Source of the DNA: Paramecium tetraurelia
Lineage: Eukaryota > Ciliophora > Oligohymenophorea > Peniculida > Parameciidae
Direction: 5' to 3'
Assembly: GCF_000165425.1 (NCBI RefSeq)
Contig: NW_001799277.1
Location: 124,001 to 188,000, forward strand
Length of the DNA: 64,000 bases
Of the stretch, positions 35,370 through 47,438 are shown piece after piece (position 1 is the stretch's first letter; every line of letters starts with the position of its first letter). The notes below the pieces were generated by a model that saw nothing but the letters and a program-made list of their open reading frames with translations, was not told where the DNA came from and did not search any database. Made by a program: the position numbers and the translations under genes.

Positions 35370-36772
35370 TCAATCTGCTAAATATTATTTCTCTACTAAT
35401 TCAATCAATTATTAAGGATCGTTAGGGAATGCTTTTGAAGAATCAATAGTCTACAACAATAACAATAATTCTTATTGTTAGCGAGTACTTAATTCGGATT
35501 GTCTTTTATATTCATTAACAAAATTCTATATAAAATACTTAGTATAGTGTCTGATCTTAAAATTTTACCACAACTATTTTTTATTGAACATTTGGTAGTC
35601 CAACAAAGAATGATAAGACTTATAAACTTAAGATCCTTAATTAATACACTACTTATTTTCAGTGAAATATCTGATTTAAAGATTGAAAATTAATTCTTCT
35701 AATGTTTCATCAAGTGGTTATTTAACTTTCATTTCACTCTATTTTAGAATCAATTCAGTGATAAATTCTAACTTGGCTTCCTAAATTATGATAAGAAATA
35801 ACAATACTTATGGATATAATATTTTCAATTAATCTTTAATGAGCCTGTCTTCAAGTAATTCCTTAGCAGAGGCTCTCCTTTCTTAATTGTAATCCAACAT
35901 TCTCCTAATCAGATTTCTCATTTGCTCAGATTTGATTTTTTGAAATGGAAGTTTATATTTAGGGTCCGACATTTTCTCAATTTCTGCGTCAAACTCTGGA
36001 TCCTACTCTCGGAATTCCTTTTTCCATGGGTATTAGCTTTCTCCAAAGTAATATAAAATCATGCCCAAACTCCAAATATCACTTTTGTAATAATCAATTT
36101 CTGTCGATTGATCAACTCCTAACATTTAAGGACTCATAAAGAACTATAGTAATATCTAAATTCATTACTTCATTGCCTCCAATAGTCATAGATTGTAACA
36201 ATTGATTTTCATCTATGATTCTTGAAGATCCAAAATCAAAAATCTTATAAATATTATCAGAACTAAATAAAATGTTTGAAGGATTCAAATCTCTGTTTGT
36301 TAAAGACAATGATTCCATATAATTAAGACAATGAATCAACTGAGAACCTAAATTCAACATATTCACTAATATGATAAATAAATATGATACTTTCATCGAA
36401 GGCTTATGATGTGCGCAATAATCTTTAGAACATTATTTTTAAAGTTATTTATTCGTCATATTCTCTAAAAATATACATCTAATTGTCCTTCTCTATAATT
36501 TTGTATGTCTTGGCAATATTTTAGTGATTCACTCTAATCAGTACTTCTCTCTCCCTTTAAGCTGATATACGGTCTTCCTATTTTAGAGAATATCCAATAA
36601 CCTCTTTTTTTAGATTGTTAATTTTCACAGCACAAGGCAATTGACTCTCCGATCCATAATTTATGTATCCCAGCGAATACATATCCCCATTCTGGGTTCT
36701 AAGACTCTTAATTTACTCCCTGGTAATTGCATAACCAGGTTCAAGTACTGTTACGGGTTTCAATTCTGCCAT
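35370..36772 (-). CDS. Protein kinase with C-terminal extension, 450 aa
   Basis: Two 25-nt introns leave 451 codons. The kinase domain covers residues about 20-285. The ATP lysine is in LPCAVKINN, the catalytic loop is TNRDLNPSNILF (His of HRD replaced by Asn, Asp and Asn kept), DFG is in KIFDFGSSR, and the activation segment leads through FFMSPQM to DIWSLGMILYYF. All residues for phosphotransfer except the HRD His are visible, so it may be active. About 165 residues of uncharacterised helix follow. The family looks like the ciliate-expanded kinase group related to CAMK/ULK-type kinases; substrate unknown. Confidence 0.87.
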
Positions 36773-36826
36773 TTATTTCTTAATTAAATTATAATAGAAA
36801 TTAATATTCATATCTCTATTACTCCA

Positions 36827-37415
36827 TCAATATCTTAATTAATAGAATTATAAGATTTCAGTCAAGTATTAAGGAAGCAAATCAGGTTCTTTTGCAAAGT
36901 CTTCAAGGAGTAACTCATTGTTATTTTCATCTGCTCCAAACAATGCTCTCACTCTTGCTAAATCAATTAAAATCCTATATATTTGACCCTAAATCAATTT
37001 GAAATTTTAAGAATTATGTTCATTTATCCTTCCATTAGAATAGTATATGATCTATAGGATTTAATTATAGATTAAAATGTTGTTATTCGTAGTCTATTCA
37101 TAAAAGCCCTCTTATCCAAAGGCAAACCCCCTCAAATCCAAAGTTTACAAATATTATAAATATTTTCTTGCAAAACAAAATAAATCACTAATTAATTCCT
37201 GTTAAGTTTGCTTATTTTTTTCGAAACTCAATATCATTTTCTATATTATTTTTTAAAGTAACATATTCTTCAAATTAAATATATTCAAAAAAATGATTAT
37301 TAATGTCCTTTTTCAATTAATCGTATGTTTTTTGATTTAGATCGCAAAGATAATTGATATAACTATTAAATTCAGAGTTCAAACTATAGTATATTATTAT
37401 TAGTTCATTTGCCAT
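36827..37415 (-). CDS. Orphan helical protein, 188 aa
   Basis: One 22-nt intron leaves 189 codons from ATG 37415 to TGA 36827-36829. The sequence is mostly alpha-helical: NSYINYLCDLNQKTYDQLKK, LISDLFCFARKYLQYLQTLD, IYRILIDLARVRALFGADEN, and an acidic end EDFAKEPDLLPQYLTEIL. No known motif. The gene sits 54 bp downstream of the kinase start on the same strand. Its start overlaps the tail of the decayed kinase by about 11 bp, which supports that copy no longer being under selection. Confidence 0.65.
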
Positions 37416-38440
37416 ATAATTAATTGTTTTTATTAGCATAATAGTATTGCTAGTTAGTTTATTCAAAAGTATGCAAATGTTTCTGAGTTTGTTCCAATAC
37501 TGAATTTTATTCCTTTTTTGTACTTAATTCATTATATTCTTGCAGACGTATGAAGTAATATTTTTATTCGCTTTATTAAGTAGAAGCTCTATTTATTTTA
37601 TTCAATTTTTTAATATTCCTAACAATCAAAAATGCTATCCTACTGGATTTAATTGACTTCAAATTATATTTCACTATAGATAGCTAGATTTTTTTTTTAA
37701 TTGCAAATCCAATATGGACTTAGTTTAACCTGACTTATTTTGGAAAAATTCATTTTAGAATCTCAGGAGCTAGTATTTATTATATGTAAATACCCATATT
37801 TAACTCAGTACCAACATATGTATTAGTGAGTTCCTCATTCATTAATTACTTAGCCAAACCAAAATCCAGTAATTTGTATTATGCATTGTAAAAGACACTT
37901 AGAGCATTATTTTAAAGCAATCTCTACTCCTCTTCTGCTATCAATTTCACTCCTATGTTGGCCAATTTAATATCTCTGTGAATGACCTTATTCTTATGTA
38001 AATGATGCAATCCATTCAAATATGATAATTACTAAATCATCAAAATACCCTTTTTAAACAGTTATTTCAACATTTTCTCGGCATCAATAAAGCAAAGCTC
38101 AAAAATAATATTGTTTTTCGGGTACCTCTATAACAAGATTCAATGTTTGTTGAACTTAAGCAACCTCAATTAATTAAATTATATTATTATTATTCTATTT
38201 CGTGAAAGCAATACTATTTCGTTTTTCATGTAGGGAATAACCTCCTTTTAAATCTTTTCTAAACCAATAATCTAGAGAAAAGTATTGTTATTACTTTGAT
38301 TGCTACAAATTCGTTATTGTTTGTTTTGCATTTAAACACTTAGGAGAATGCTCCTGCTCCTATAAATTCAGGATTTGTGTATTTATTTGGGAATACATTA
38401 TTAATGGCTTCAATCTCTTATTCTACAATTTATAATTATA
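37405..38440 (-). pseudogene. Decayed protein kinase
   Basis: Kinase landmarks are present: EFIGAGAFSQVFKC (glycine loop), FVAIKII across a 23-nt intron, VIHRDIKLANIGVKL (intact HRD and Asn), KLLDFGLAK (intact DFG) and TYVGTELN leading over a 24-nt intron to MAPEIL. Between them the frame breaks near 38190 (before LIEVAQVQQTLNLVIEV) and again near 38105 (before ELCFIDAEKM). After APEIL the helix-F signature survives only as VHIGFAI, with the DLWS part disrupted, and the rest of the C-lobe is not recognisable. No start ATG is found. The preserved catalytic residues suggest fairly recent loss. Confidence 0.72.
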
Positions 38441-38590
38441 TAAAATGGGGTAAATAATATAACAATTTATTTGCTGATTGTTTAAACTTAGTTTCAAATT
38501 GATATATATTTTAAATCAGATAAATATGATGAATTCTTACATGTTTAAGTAGGTAAATATGAGGTATGATTTTCATTATAATAATACTTT

Positions 38591-40002
38591 ATGATAAGTT
38601 CCCTCTCTTTTATCAATCAGAAAGGAGAAATCCTGATCTACAGAGTTTATAAGGATGATATCAGCAGAAGTGAAATAACTTAATTTTGTGCCAAAATGAT
38701 AGCTACAAAAGAAAATAAAGAATCTCCAATAATCAACATTGATTGTATTTATGTTCTTTCAATGTTAATAGAAACATCTTTCATTCACATTTCAATCAAA
38801 GATATCATAATATTAGCAACTACAAAGACTGATGTAAATGTAGCTATGGTTCTTGAATTTTTATATCAATTGGTATTAGTTGTTGTATATGTATAAGTCA
38901 AAAATTTGTAAATCCTACTTTTAAGGCATTCTCGATGAAAACTGTATAAAAAAGAGTTTTGTCCTAATCTATGAGATTCTCGACGAAGTACTTGATTATG
39001 GGATACCACAAATTGCAGATCCAAATTTATTATAAAAAGTTAGCACCCATCATATTTTTTAGTTTATTTAAGAAGGAGGAATGTAATAAGAAGCAACTAT
39101 AAGCATAGATAAATTCAGATCACTAACAGGTACCATTACTGGTGCTGTATCATGGAGACCACCTGGACTGCATTATGACAAGAATGAATTGTATCTTGAT
39201 ATAATTGAATCTGTGAATCTATTGATTTCAGCAAAAGACACTGTATTAAGGGCTGAAGTAGTGGGATCTATCGAACTTAAAAGTAAGCTCACAGGGATGC
39301 CTGAATGTTAAATTGGAATGAACGATAAACTATTAATGGGGAAACAAGCAAGAATGACTAAATAAAATGGTGGAATCGTAATTGATGATATGAAATTTCA
39401 TCCATGTGTGGGATTACCAAAATTTGAAAAGGATAGGACAATTACATTTATCCCACCTGATGGCCATTTCTAGTTGATGTCTTATAGGATCTCAGAGAAC
39501 ATTAATATTCCATTTAAAGTGAATGTGTTCTATAGTGAAATTAGCGAAAATAAGTTGGAAATACGGTTGAAAGTAAAACTTATTATGAAGATAGATTAAA
39601 TCAATATATGATAAAAATGTCTATGGTACAAATATTGCAGTAAAAGTGCCTGTGCCTAAGAACACTGTGAATGTGGTATCTGCAACTGGATTAGGAAAAG
39701 CAAAGCATGAAATAGAAGAGTAAAGTGTAATTTGGAGAATCAAGAAATTGTAAGGAGATGTTGAAACATCGTTAAGGTATAACTAATTATGAGGATATTT
39801 TAGGTGTGAAATTAGTTTGGGTGCTACAAATAGAGATTAGACATGGAGTAAACCACCTTTGAAAATGGAATTCTAAATTCCTATGTTCACATCGAGTGGA
39901 TTTAGAGTGAGATTCTTGAAGGTGATGGAAAAAGGGGCATATAAAACAAATAAATGGATTAGATATTTAACAAGGGGAGGAGATTATTTGCACAGATTAT
40001 GA
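38591..40002 (+). CDS. Clathrin adaptor AP complex medium (mu) subunit, 436 aa
   Basis: Introns at 38745-38771, 38873-38897 (ends in AAG), 39573-39594 and 39777-39803 leave 437 codons, the normal mu length. The N-terminal longin domain reads [20 protein letters not shown] and [19 protein letters not shown], then [20 protein letters not shown]. The mu-homology domain has [45 protein letters not shown] and the end [15 protein letters not shown]. Mu subunits recognise YxxPhi sorting signals and help select cargo at Golgi, endosome or plasma membrane. The IxSL..FINQKGE start and RYLTRGGDY end favour AP-1/AP-2 over AP-3/AP-4; I cannot decide which. Confidence 0.93.
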
Positions 40003-40072
40003 AGATTGAATAATATTAATTAATCACATTTAATCAATAAATCTGAATAGTCGTTTTTATTATTTAAAATAA

Positions 40073-41210
40073 ATGAGAACAGGAATCTTGGTTTGTTTAG
40101 TATTGAGTGTATTGAGTGTAGAACTCAATATGGAAAGACACTAAGAAGAAGTGATGAGTAAATTAAGAGAATCTAAATGGGCTTCTTTTATTTTAGAGTT
40201 TGCAGAAGTAGAATTGGGAAGTGGAGGTGCTTTGACAGAATTGGTTGAAGCCATCAATTAATTGATTGACTAATTAGAAGAAGAATTAGACGATATTCAT
40301 AATGCTTATTCTAGAAGAACAGATGAACACAATAGAGATGTAACAAGATATGAATAAGAAATTTAAGATGCTGATAGAGGTTAGCATTTTTAATATTATT
40401 AGACATTTTCAATGGTGAAGATTTCATCGATAATGTTCTCATTCCCTAAAAGCAAAGATTCCAAGATGCTTTGGCTTAATTAAAAATAAACATTGAAGAA
40501 AATAGAAGAATACTTGATTAAGAAACAGTCAATAGAAAGAAATAACACGAACAATTCTTATCAAATATTGCTGAAATCAATGAAGCCATCGGTGCTGTTG
40601 ATGAATCCTTAGGACTTTTGTCTTAGATTACTAACCCATCTCTTGTGTAATTCAAGAGAGTTTAATCGAACTTGGGAAGAATCTAAACTTCTTTCTAAAA
40701 TCACTCTTCATTTGCTCCAATCATTAAAGCTTTACTTGAGTTAGCAACTGAATAAAACTTTGCTGATTAAGGTTCTCTCTAATAATTGGTCAAGATTTTC
40801 AATGAATTAAGAGTTCAATTTGTTGACACATTAAATCAAGAAACTGCTGATGAAAGTGCAGCTGAAACCAAATTCAGTGAAAGAGTAGCTTAATTGGAAA
40901 AAGAATTCGCTGAATTCTAAAGAGCAGTTCTTATTAAAAATTCTGAAATTGCTGCAAATGAATGTAATCTATTTGTTATATTCTAGAAAAATTAGGAGAA
41001 ACCATCGTTTATGTCGGATAAAGAAAGGATGACAGAGCTACTTTGTAAGCTTAATTACAAGCTGAAAATGATAACTATGCTGCAGAAACTGATCTCTACA
41101 ATAGAACAGTTGCTGAATACAATAAAGAAATTGAAATCAGTAAGTAAGCACTCGGCTTATTAACATAACCAAGCTTTGAATAATACGTTAAATCCAAAGT
41201 CGGAATTTGA
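40073..41210 (+). CDS. Trichocyst matrix protein, 363 aa
   Basis: Introns at 40380-40402 and 40964-40986 (23 nt each) leave 364 codons. A signal peptide ([17 protein letters not shown]) is followed by acidic, Ala/Glu/Gln-rich helices: [60 protein letters not shown] and a C-terminal EISKQALGLLTQPSFEQYVK. These are hallmarks of Paramecium trichocyst matrix proteins, which are made as proproteins, cleaved, and crystallised inside secretory trichocysts that discharge on stimulation. The family is very large and encodes co-assembling subunits. The lack of long hydrophobic stretches after the signal fits a lumenal protein. This is the strongest lineage marker in the window. Confidence 0.95.
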
Positions 41211-41232
41211 TTTAAATAACATACCAAAATCA

Positions 41233-41248
41233 ATATATATATATATAT
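41233..41248. repeat. Short (TA)n tract
   Basis: A perfect alternating AT tract of 16 bases just downstream of the trichocyst gene stop. It is probably a simple repeat in the 3' intergenic region with no inferred role. Confidence 0.6.
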
Positions 41249-41337
41249 TTTCAATCTAATTGTCATAAACTTCCTCATTATTTAATTTAGCCTTTTAATA
41301 CATTTTCCAATTTCTTCACAATATTCTGATTTTGATT

Positions 41338-42681
41338 TCAATATGTTAAAATCCTTTTCTAATTGATTAGATTTTATTCTATAAAATCAGCACTAATCTA
41401 AAGAGGGTATTTGATGATTCGATCAAATTTTTGTAAGTGTAAATATTTTAGAAATTCTCTACATCTTTTATAACAGTTGATATTTAATGTTTCAAATTTG
41501 TATAACTTATAATCTAGAGATGCTAAGTATTCATTAATTTTTTATTATTTTTAAATCAAATCGGAAATAGTAGAATATATCTTAAGGGTTTATTTACCCA
41601 TTATCAGTGCAAAATGCAGAGGAAGTTATGAATTAATAGAATAAATAATATTCGAAGTATAATTAATTTTATTAATATTATTATTAATAATAGATTGAAG
41701 AAGAATTGCTTTCATAGATCTATTAAATTTTAAATTAAACTTTTTCATTAACTAAGGTTCTAAGGCTTTGATTTAATTTATTGATAATTCTCTCTCTAAT
41801 TTTTGAACATATATGTATATAAAACAAAGTTTTCTAGAATAGTATTCCGATATTTTTTTCAAACAGATTTTGGATTTTCCTTTTAATAGCTTATAATTAA
41901 TAATTGACTAAAAAATAATCATTATTCCTTAAACGAAATGCAGATAAGAAAATTATCTTGCTTTTGAGGAGTTTTATAAATTTTAGCTTTAGTCTTTACC
42001 AAACTAATTGCGATTAAATGAAAGGAATTTCATAGAAGTATTCTATTAATAGATATTAGAAAAGCATTGTTCATCATCATAAAAAACTTGTTCAGAATAT
42101 TTAAATAAGTATTATTCACTAGATATAATTGATAATTGATATCTAAGAAAAATATCAATAATATATATGTCTAATTTTTATTGAGTTATAATTATTTATA
42201 GATAAATAAGTATTCATAAACATCAGCACACGTACTTGTATATTTTTTTGCTTATATTCTATTTATGCTTTTTTCCAAAAAGTTAATAATCTTTTTGTCC
42301 TTAGAATTATTCTATGTAATTAATCTCGTTTATTTCAAGTACTGAAAAGTCATCGATTTTGAATAATTGCAAACCTTTTTATTTATAGTTTTAATATTAT
42401 TCGAAGTTTTCTTCCAATTGGACACTGTTTTCTTTTACCAATTCATTTTAGGTATTTTATTAAAGTGTCGGATTCCATTACTAATTAGAGATATCAAAGT
42501 GATATAGAGTTTTTTTCGATTTACTTTCCTCATTTAAAAATTCTTTTTGAGTTCTCTTGTTCAGCAATGAATCATATTATTAAACCTCATCATCATATTA
42601 TTATTCCCCATAAAAGTCATCATTTGGTTGATTTTATTGCTTTCTAGCTGTTGCTCTTATGTATACTCTTTGATTAATCAT
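41338..42681 (-). CDS. Uncharacterised protein, about 430 aa, one junction unresolved
   Basis: The start MINQRVYIRATARKQQNQPN at 42681 and a 31-nt intron near 42310-42340 lead to NNSKDKKIINFLEKSINRIQ and CADVYEYLFIYKQ. From about 42130 the frame changes to YSEQVFYDDEQCFSNIY and stays open for some 260 codons (DLIQKQQKINEYLASLDYKL, CYKRCREFLKYLHLQKF) to TGA 41338-41340. No GT...AG intron of normal size explains this change. Either one is unusual or the copy carries a lesion. A 35-nt intron near the 3' end is possible. The protein is basic and helical; family unknown. Confidence 0.6.
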
Positions 42682-42824
42682 TTTAATTTCTAATTAAATT
42701 AATAAATCGCTTGTTAAATTAATTTGCTTATAAAAAAAAAATATTCTACAAATAAAAACATAAAATAGTAATATAGGGAATAATTCTATTTATTTAATAT
42801 AATATCTCTATATTTTATTTCACT

Positions 42825-45285
42825 TCAAATTTTTATCCCTAAACTTCCTAAATAATTCTTCCCATAGTTTTTGGGGTTCTCTTTATAATTATCTTAAAAT
42901 TATAATATATGTGGTTCCGCCAAATCTTCATCTCCCATAATGCCTTCAGGTGAAGAAACTACTGGATCACACAATATAAATTCAGCACCATCAAAATTAC
43001 CTTAAATATTTGAGACCATCAACATTTTTTGAGTGGCCAAATATGTGAAAAGGGAAAAAGCATTAAGATAACTTGTCACTTTCAGATCCTTATCCATAGA
43101 CTCACCTTCCCCATTGAATTTTATGAAGGTTCCTTTTACTAATCTCTCTGCAATATAGTAGTCTAGAAAAAGTGAATAAAATTTTCTTTACTTCCTTCTG
43201 TTTGTAATAAAAAGGGTTCCTTGTATGAAAATTTGCAAGGAGGCTTTTCAGAAGAAGCCTTTTGAATCTTATCTTGGAAATGCTCAGCTAAAACTCTTGC
43301 TATTAGGGAACTTTAAGCAACATAAAGTGCCTTTTCAACAGTCACTATTCTCTCGAAACCAGTCAATTCTTTAACTAAGAAAATCTAATGAGTATAACGA
43401 TCTCCATCACTATTTATGACCTACATCAGAAATCCTTTTCTTTTTGTACCATCACCATTCTACGATAATTAAATTATATTTTACAATTCCTAAACTTCTT
43501 TTGATTTACCAAGTTCCAATTGGTTCTCTAACTACAAATTATGATATATTAGGTTCCTAAGATTTAGTTAAACTCTCTATTGCTTTATTTGTATCCACCC
43601 TAATTAATTCAACTTGAGCGGTGTAATCATTAGTCATTATATTCTCATTCTTTAAAAATTCAAAAGGATTTGACATATTTCTAAAAACAGCCTCCGTGGG
43701 TGAAATTATTTTACCATCTCCTACCTTTCTAAGTGCATTCTCTTTAATTCTTTTGGCTAATTAAACTCTTTTGTGTTCTTCAATTTTTAGTTTTTCCTTC
43801 TCTTTGTCTAATTAATTAAATAATTTTTAGATTTCCTAGTTTGCCTTCTGCATGCTTGAATTGTATGTTTCATTTAAATTATTTAACTAGTTTTCCAATT
43901 TCATAATTATAGCTCCCTTTTATTAAATTTCATCTTATAATTAATCTTTTGTTCTTCTGAGTTCTTCTCTTTATTTTTTGATATCACCTTCCAACTAAAG
44001 AATTTTATCTTATTTTTCCTCCTCTGATTTATTCATCTTGTTTAATTATGCATCCTTTGAGTTTTTGATATCTTTTATAACATGATCTTTTCTTTCTATT
44101 TCTTATTATTAATCCTTAGCTTCTTCTCTTAATTTATTAACAGTTTTTAATTAAAAACTCAACTCTGCCTCTACTTCACCTAATTTCCTTTGAATTTCCA
44201 TATATCTAGAAGTTTGATCAGAAATATCTTTCTTTTATTGAGATATTATATCTTTGTATTATTGACACTTTTCTTCTGATCTTCTTAATTCTTCCTTCAG
44301 ATTTTCTATCTCCTGCTCTGCGAAACTTCGTGCTTAATTCAATTCTTCATTTTTTTATTATAGTTTATTCTTGAATTCTTAACATTGCATCTAAAACTAA
44401 ACTGCCCTCTCTTTGTCTTTTTTTCTTTCAAATTATTCTTCTTAGTACTATCTTTTGAGATTCTCAAAATCCCTTTTTACTTCATTTATTTAACTATCAT
44501 TGACAATAGTAGATTTCTATCTTCCCATTTCGTTTTCTCTTTTAAATTATTCTTCATTGAAATTCTTCTCTACTTCAATTGCTTTTATTTGATATTTCAA
44601 TTCTTCTATTTGATTATCTTTTTACAAAATTTCATTTTTCAAATTGTTATTAGTAGACATCATATCTTTATATTTTTAAATAATTTCTGCTCTCTACTCC
44701 TCCTCCTATTTCACTTTGTCATCACACCATTTTTTTATATTTAATTATTCATTCTTTAACTCTTTAATTTCTTAAAGTTTATCATCTAATTCATTTTGAT
44801 CCAATTTGGCTTTGTTTTCTTATCTAAAAATTTCTTCTTTTAATTTTTTTATTTCATTTTCTAACTTTTCTACCTTTCCTTCCTTATTCTATTGCTATCC
44901 CATTACTTATTAAGCTGCTTAATAAAATTATGCTCCACCTGCAGATCCTCCCTATACTACCTTCTTGATTAAATCGGATGTCAAATACAACTCTATTTCA
45001 TTCTGATCCTTGTTCTAAAATAGTCTATTTTTTTATATATTTATTCTTACTTTGATACTCTATCGTCTTCATGCACTACTAAATTTTTGGATTTAGAATA
45101 AAATACAAACTCATCTTGATTATACCCTTTTAAAGAATCTGAAAATATATTTATCTAAAAATTAAATTACCTGCAACTTTTTTTTTAGCTTTTAAATAAA
45201 ATAAATCAGCCTCAACAGTTTCTAATAGTATGGGACTATCTTGACCTGGAACATTGATAGGCTGAATCTTAATTATTCTTTTCAT
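42825..45285 (-). CDS. Alpha-kinase (MHCK/VWKA-type) with N-terminal coiled coil, 782 aa
   Basis: Four introns (32, 26, 25, 29 nt) leave 783 codons. Residues 1-75 form a compact N-terminal part (MKRIIKIQPINVPGQDSPIL). Residues about 90-480 are dense coiled coil. The C-terminal about 250 residues match the atypical alpha-kinase fold. They include GFLMQVINSDGDRYTHQIFL (core strands), VAQSSLIARVLAEHFQDKIQ, AERLVKGTFIKFNGE, AFSLFTYLATQKMLMVSNIQ and LCDPVVSS. The usual lysine in the early strand and the D-x-Q-G-type loop (here NIQG) are near expected places, but I cannot confirm every catalytic residue. Alpha-kinases phosphorylate helical substrates such as myosin tails, elongation factor 2 or channels. 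Confidence 0.85.
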
Positions 45286-45380
45286 GTATTTGATTTATAT
45301 TTAATATTTAAAATAATTAGATAATTAAACTTTTCAATAGATTTGAGGATGTATTTGCAAACAGTAAAAATTCATATGTT

Positions 45381-47285
45381 TCATATCCTTTTTGAATAAC
45401 TTGAGATTTTTTATGCAAAAATCGAATTCCCTTTAAATTGATCCACTAATTTCTATATGATCTCACTACTTGAATGAACACTATTGTTAAAATTCTAAGT
45501 AGTTGCCTAATGAGTTGAATTATTTTCAGCACTAAAATCTGATGTTCGATTATAGAAATGTTATTTTTTATCATCCAACCACTATTTTTAATAAGTAGAA
45601 ACATTATTAGAATTTCTAATAAAATCTCAAATAATTTTACTTTGGGGAATTCAGGAACTTTAACGATGGAGAAACATTTTCAGATCGGCTTTGGGGAGAA
45701 TTTTATGATTTTAATTATTTTCTTAAATATAAATTTATTGTTACTTTGTGCCCTCCTATTTCTACTTTAATGTTTCCTTGATATTCTTAATACTTGATGT
45801 AGAGTTTATTTAGAGCGAACGTATAAATTAAGATTACATTCTTTATGTATCTGTTTGAGAAGAATTATCTAAGTGAGAATGATATCATACTTAGTTTTGA
45901 TTGCAATTCTATAATTTTTTAATTCTGCTGTTTAATTTACTCTTATTATTTTTAAGTCAATTCAATTAATTCTTGTTTTTCTTACATAATTCCTTTGATT
46001 TATAGAGTCAACTCATTAATTTTCTAATCGTTTGCACTTTCATTGTTTCTCTTGTGGATAAATTAATCATGATCATGAAATATTCTGTTTAGTTGTCCTC
46101 TAATTTATTTAATCTCTCCCAATTCAGTTTTTAGTGTTGATATCAAGGTCTGATGTTCATCAATTTTTTCTTCTTCTTCAATATTAACCATTAATTTAAC
46201 TTTGCTTTCTAGTATTTAAAGAAGATCACATAAGTTTTTTTGATTTAGATCAATTTACTAATCAATCTTTTTAATGATTTTGATTAATTTAGAATGGACA
46301 ATTTCGTACTAGACTTAAGAAAGGCATACATCTGTTTAATTTTTGTTTTATTATTCATTAAATGACTATGATAAGATTGGATATTTAAATTATTACTGAT
46401 AAGATTATTGTTAAGATTGATGATTGTATGAGAATTGTATTTGTGATTTCGACAATTATTATCCTTAATTATCATCATGTGGAATCTATTATTTGATGAT
46501 ATGAATTTATTATTTAGCAGTATTCAAATCATTTTTAAGAGTAGCAATTTAGTTTTTATAATTAAGCTCTAAATCTTAAAATTATTCATTTAACGATGTT
46601 AACTTGTATTCTGTTTCCATTTGCAATTCAATATACTTTACTTTCTCTTAACTAGATTTCTTTTTTAGAATGAAGTTTTCTTTCTCCAATTCTTGAACTT
46701 TAGATTCCAAGATACTTATGTGTTCTTTTAACTATTATAATTCAAAATTGGATATATTACTTCTTCTATCAACTTGCTGCCATCAATGTTGTGAATGGAC
46801 ACCGCATTAGTTTCAGAAGATTTCTTACTAATTTTCAATTACTAACTGTTTACTATGCTCATATTATCAAGGATAATCTCTGGATTGGACACCTTAGACT
46901 TCTTAAATAGTATTAAATGAGATACATTATGGATATTACTGGGTGTAAGTTCCTCGGGAATTTCAGAGAGAGGGTTGTTTAAGGAAGATCGGTTAAAGGG
47001 AACCTCATCTTCTTCATGATGCATTCCCATTATTTACGAATGAGTTAGGAAGGCTACTCTAGGAGAGGATACATCAATTTAGGTTTTTGGGGTTGTTTCT
47101 GTTTGTACTTGCACTTCCTCAATTTCAGGATGTTCAATTTATCTCACTGCTGTTTTAGGTGTTTCTTTTTATTGTAAATCCAAATAGGTTGGGTATACTA
47201 CTCTGTATGGTATATCAATGTCGAGTTCTCTTTTAATGTATAATGGCGATTATTCCTCATCTTATATCATATCGACTTGATCCAT
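45381..47285 (-). CDS. Coiled-coil protein, 616 aa
   Basis: Introns of 29 nt and 25 nt leave 617 codons. The first 190 residues are acidic and Pro/Ser/Thr-rich without predicted structure (MDQVDMIQDEEQSPLYIKRE, HEEDEVPFNRSSLNNPLSEI). Residues about 215-510 are coiled coil with a poly-Gln/His interlude (QSQQQSYQQQFKYPILSQSF). The tail is polar (VSPSLKFLNSPKNSNNV, DDKKQHFYNRTSDFSAENNS) and ends in SYSKRI. No enzyme motif. It is 95 bp downstream of the alpha-kinase start on the same strand and 153 bp from the divergent 808-residue gene. Family not identified. Confidence 0.78.
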
Positions 47286-47438
47286 TTAATGATTATAAAA
47301 ATTAAATATACTCGATTGTTAGTAAATAAGGATAGATAATTGAGAACATAATAATGTTTTTGTTGAGGGTTTTCCATATGGATTTTAGTGTTAAAAGTAT
47401 TTAAATAGATAGGTATTTAATACAATCAATTAAATTAA

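Noticed and set aside
35499-35693. Plus-strand frame resembling a small membrane protein
   Set aside because: It is antisense to the C-terminal extension of the kinase at 35370-36772, whose two-intron model closes exactly.
41233-41248. TA repeat as telomere or chromosome-end signal
   Set aside because: Paramecium telomeres are G-rich C4A2/C3A3-type repeats; none is present here.
44385-44744. Long plus-strand open frame of hydrophobic character
   Set aside because: It is antisense to the alpha-kinase coiled coil, and the apparent Phe/Leu richness is the reverse complement of Lys/Glu codons.
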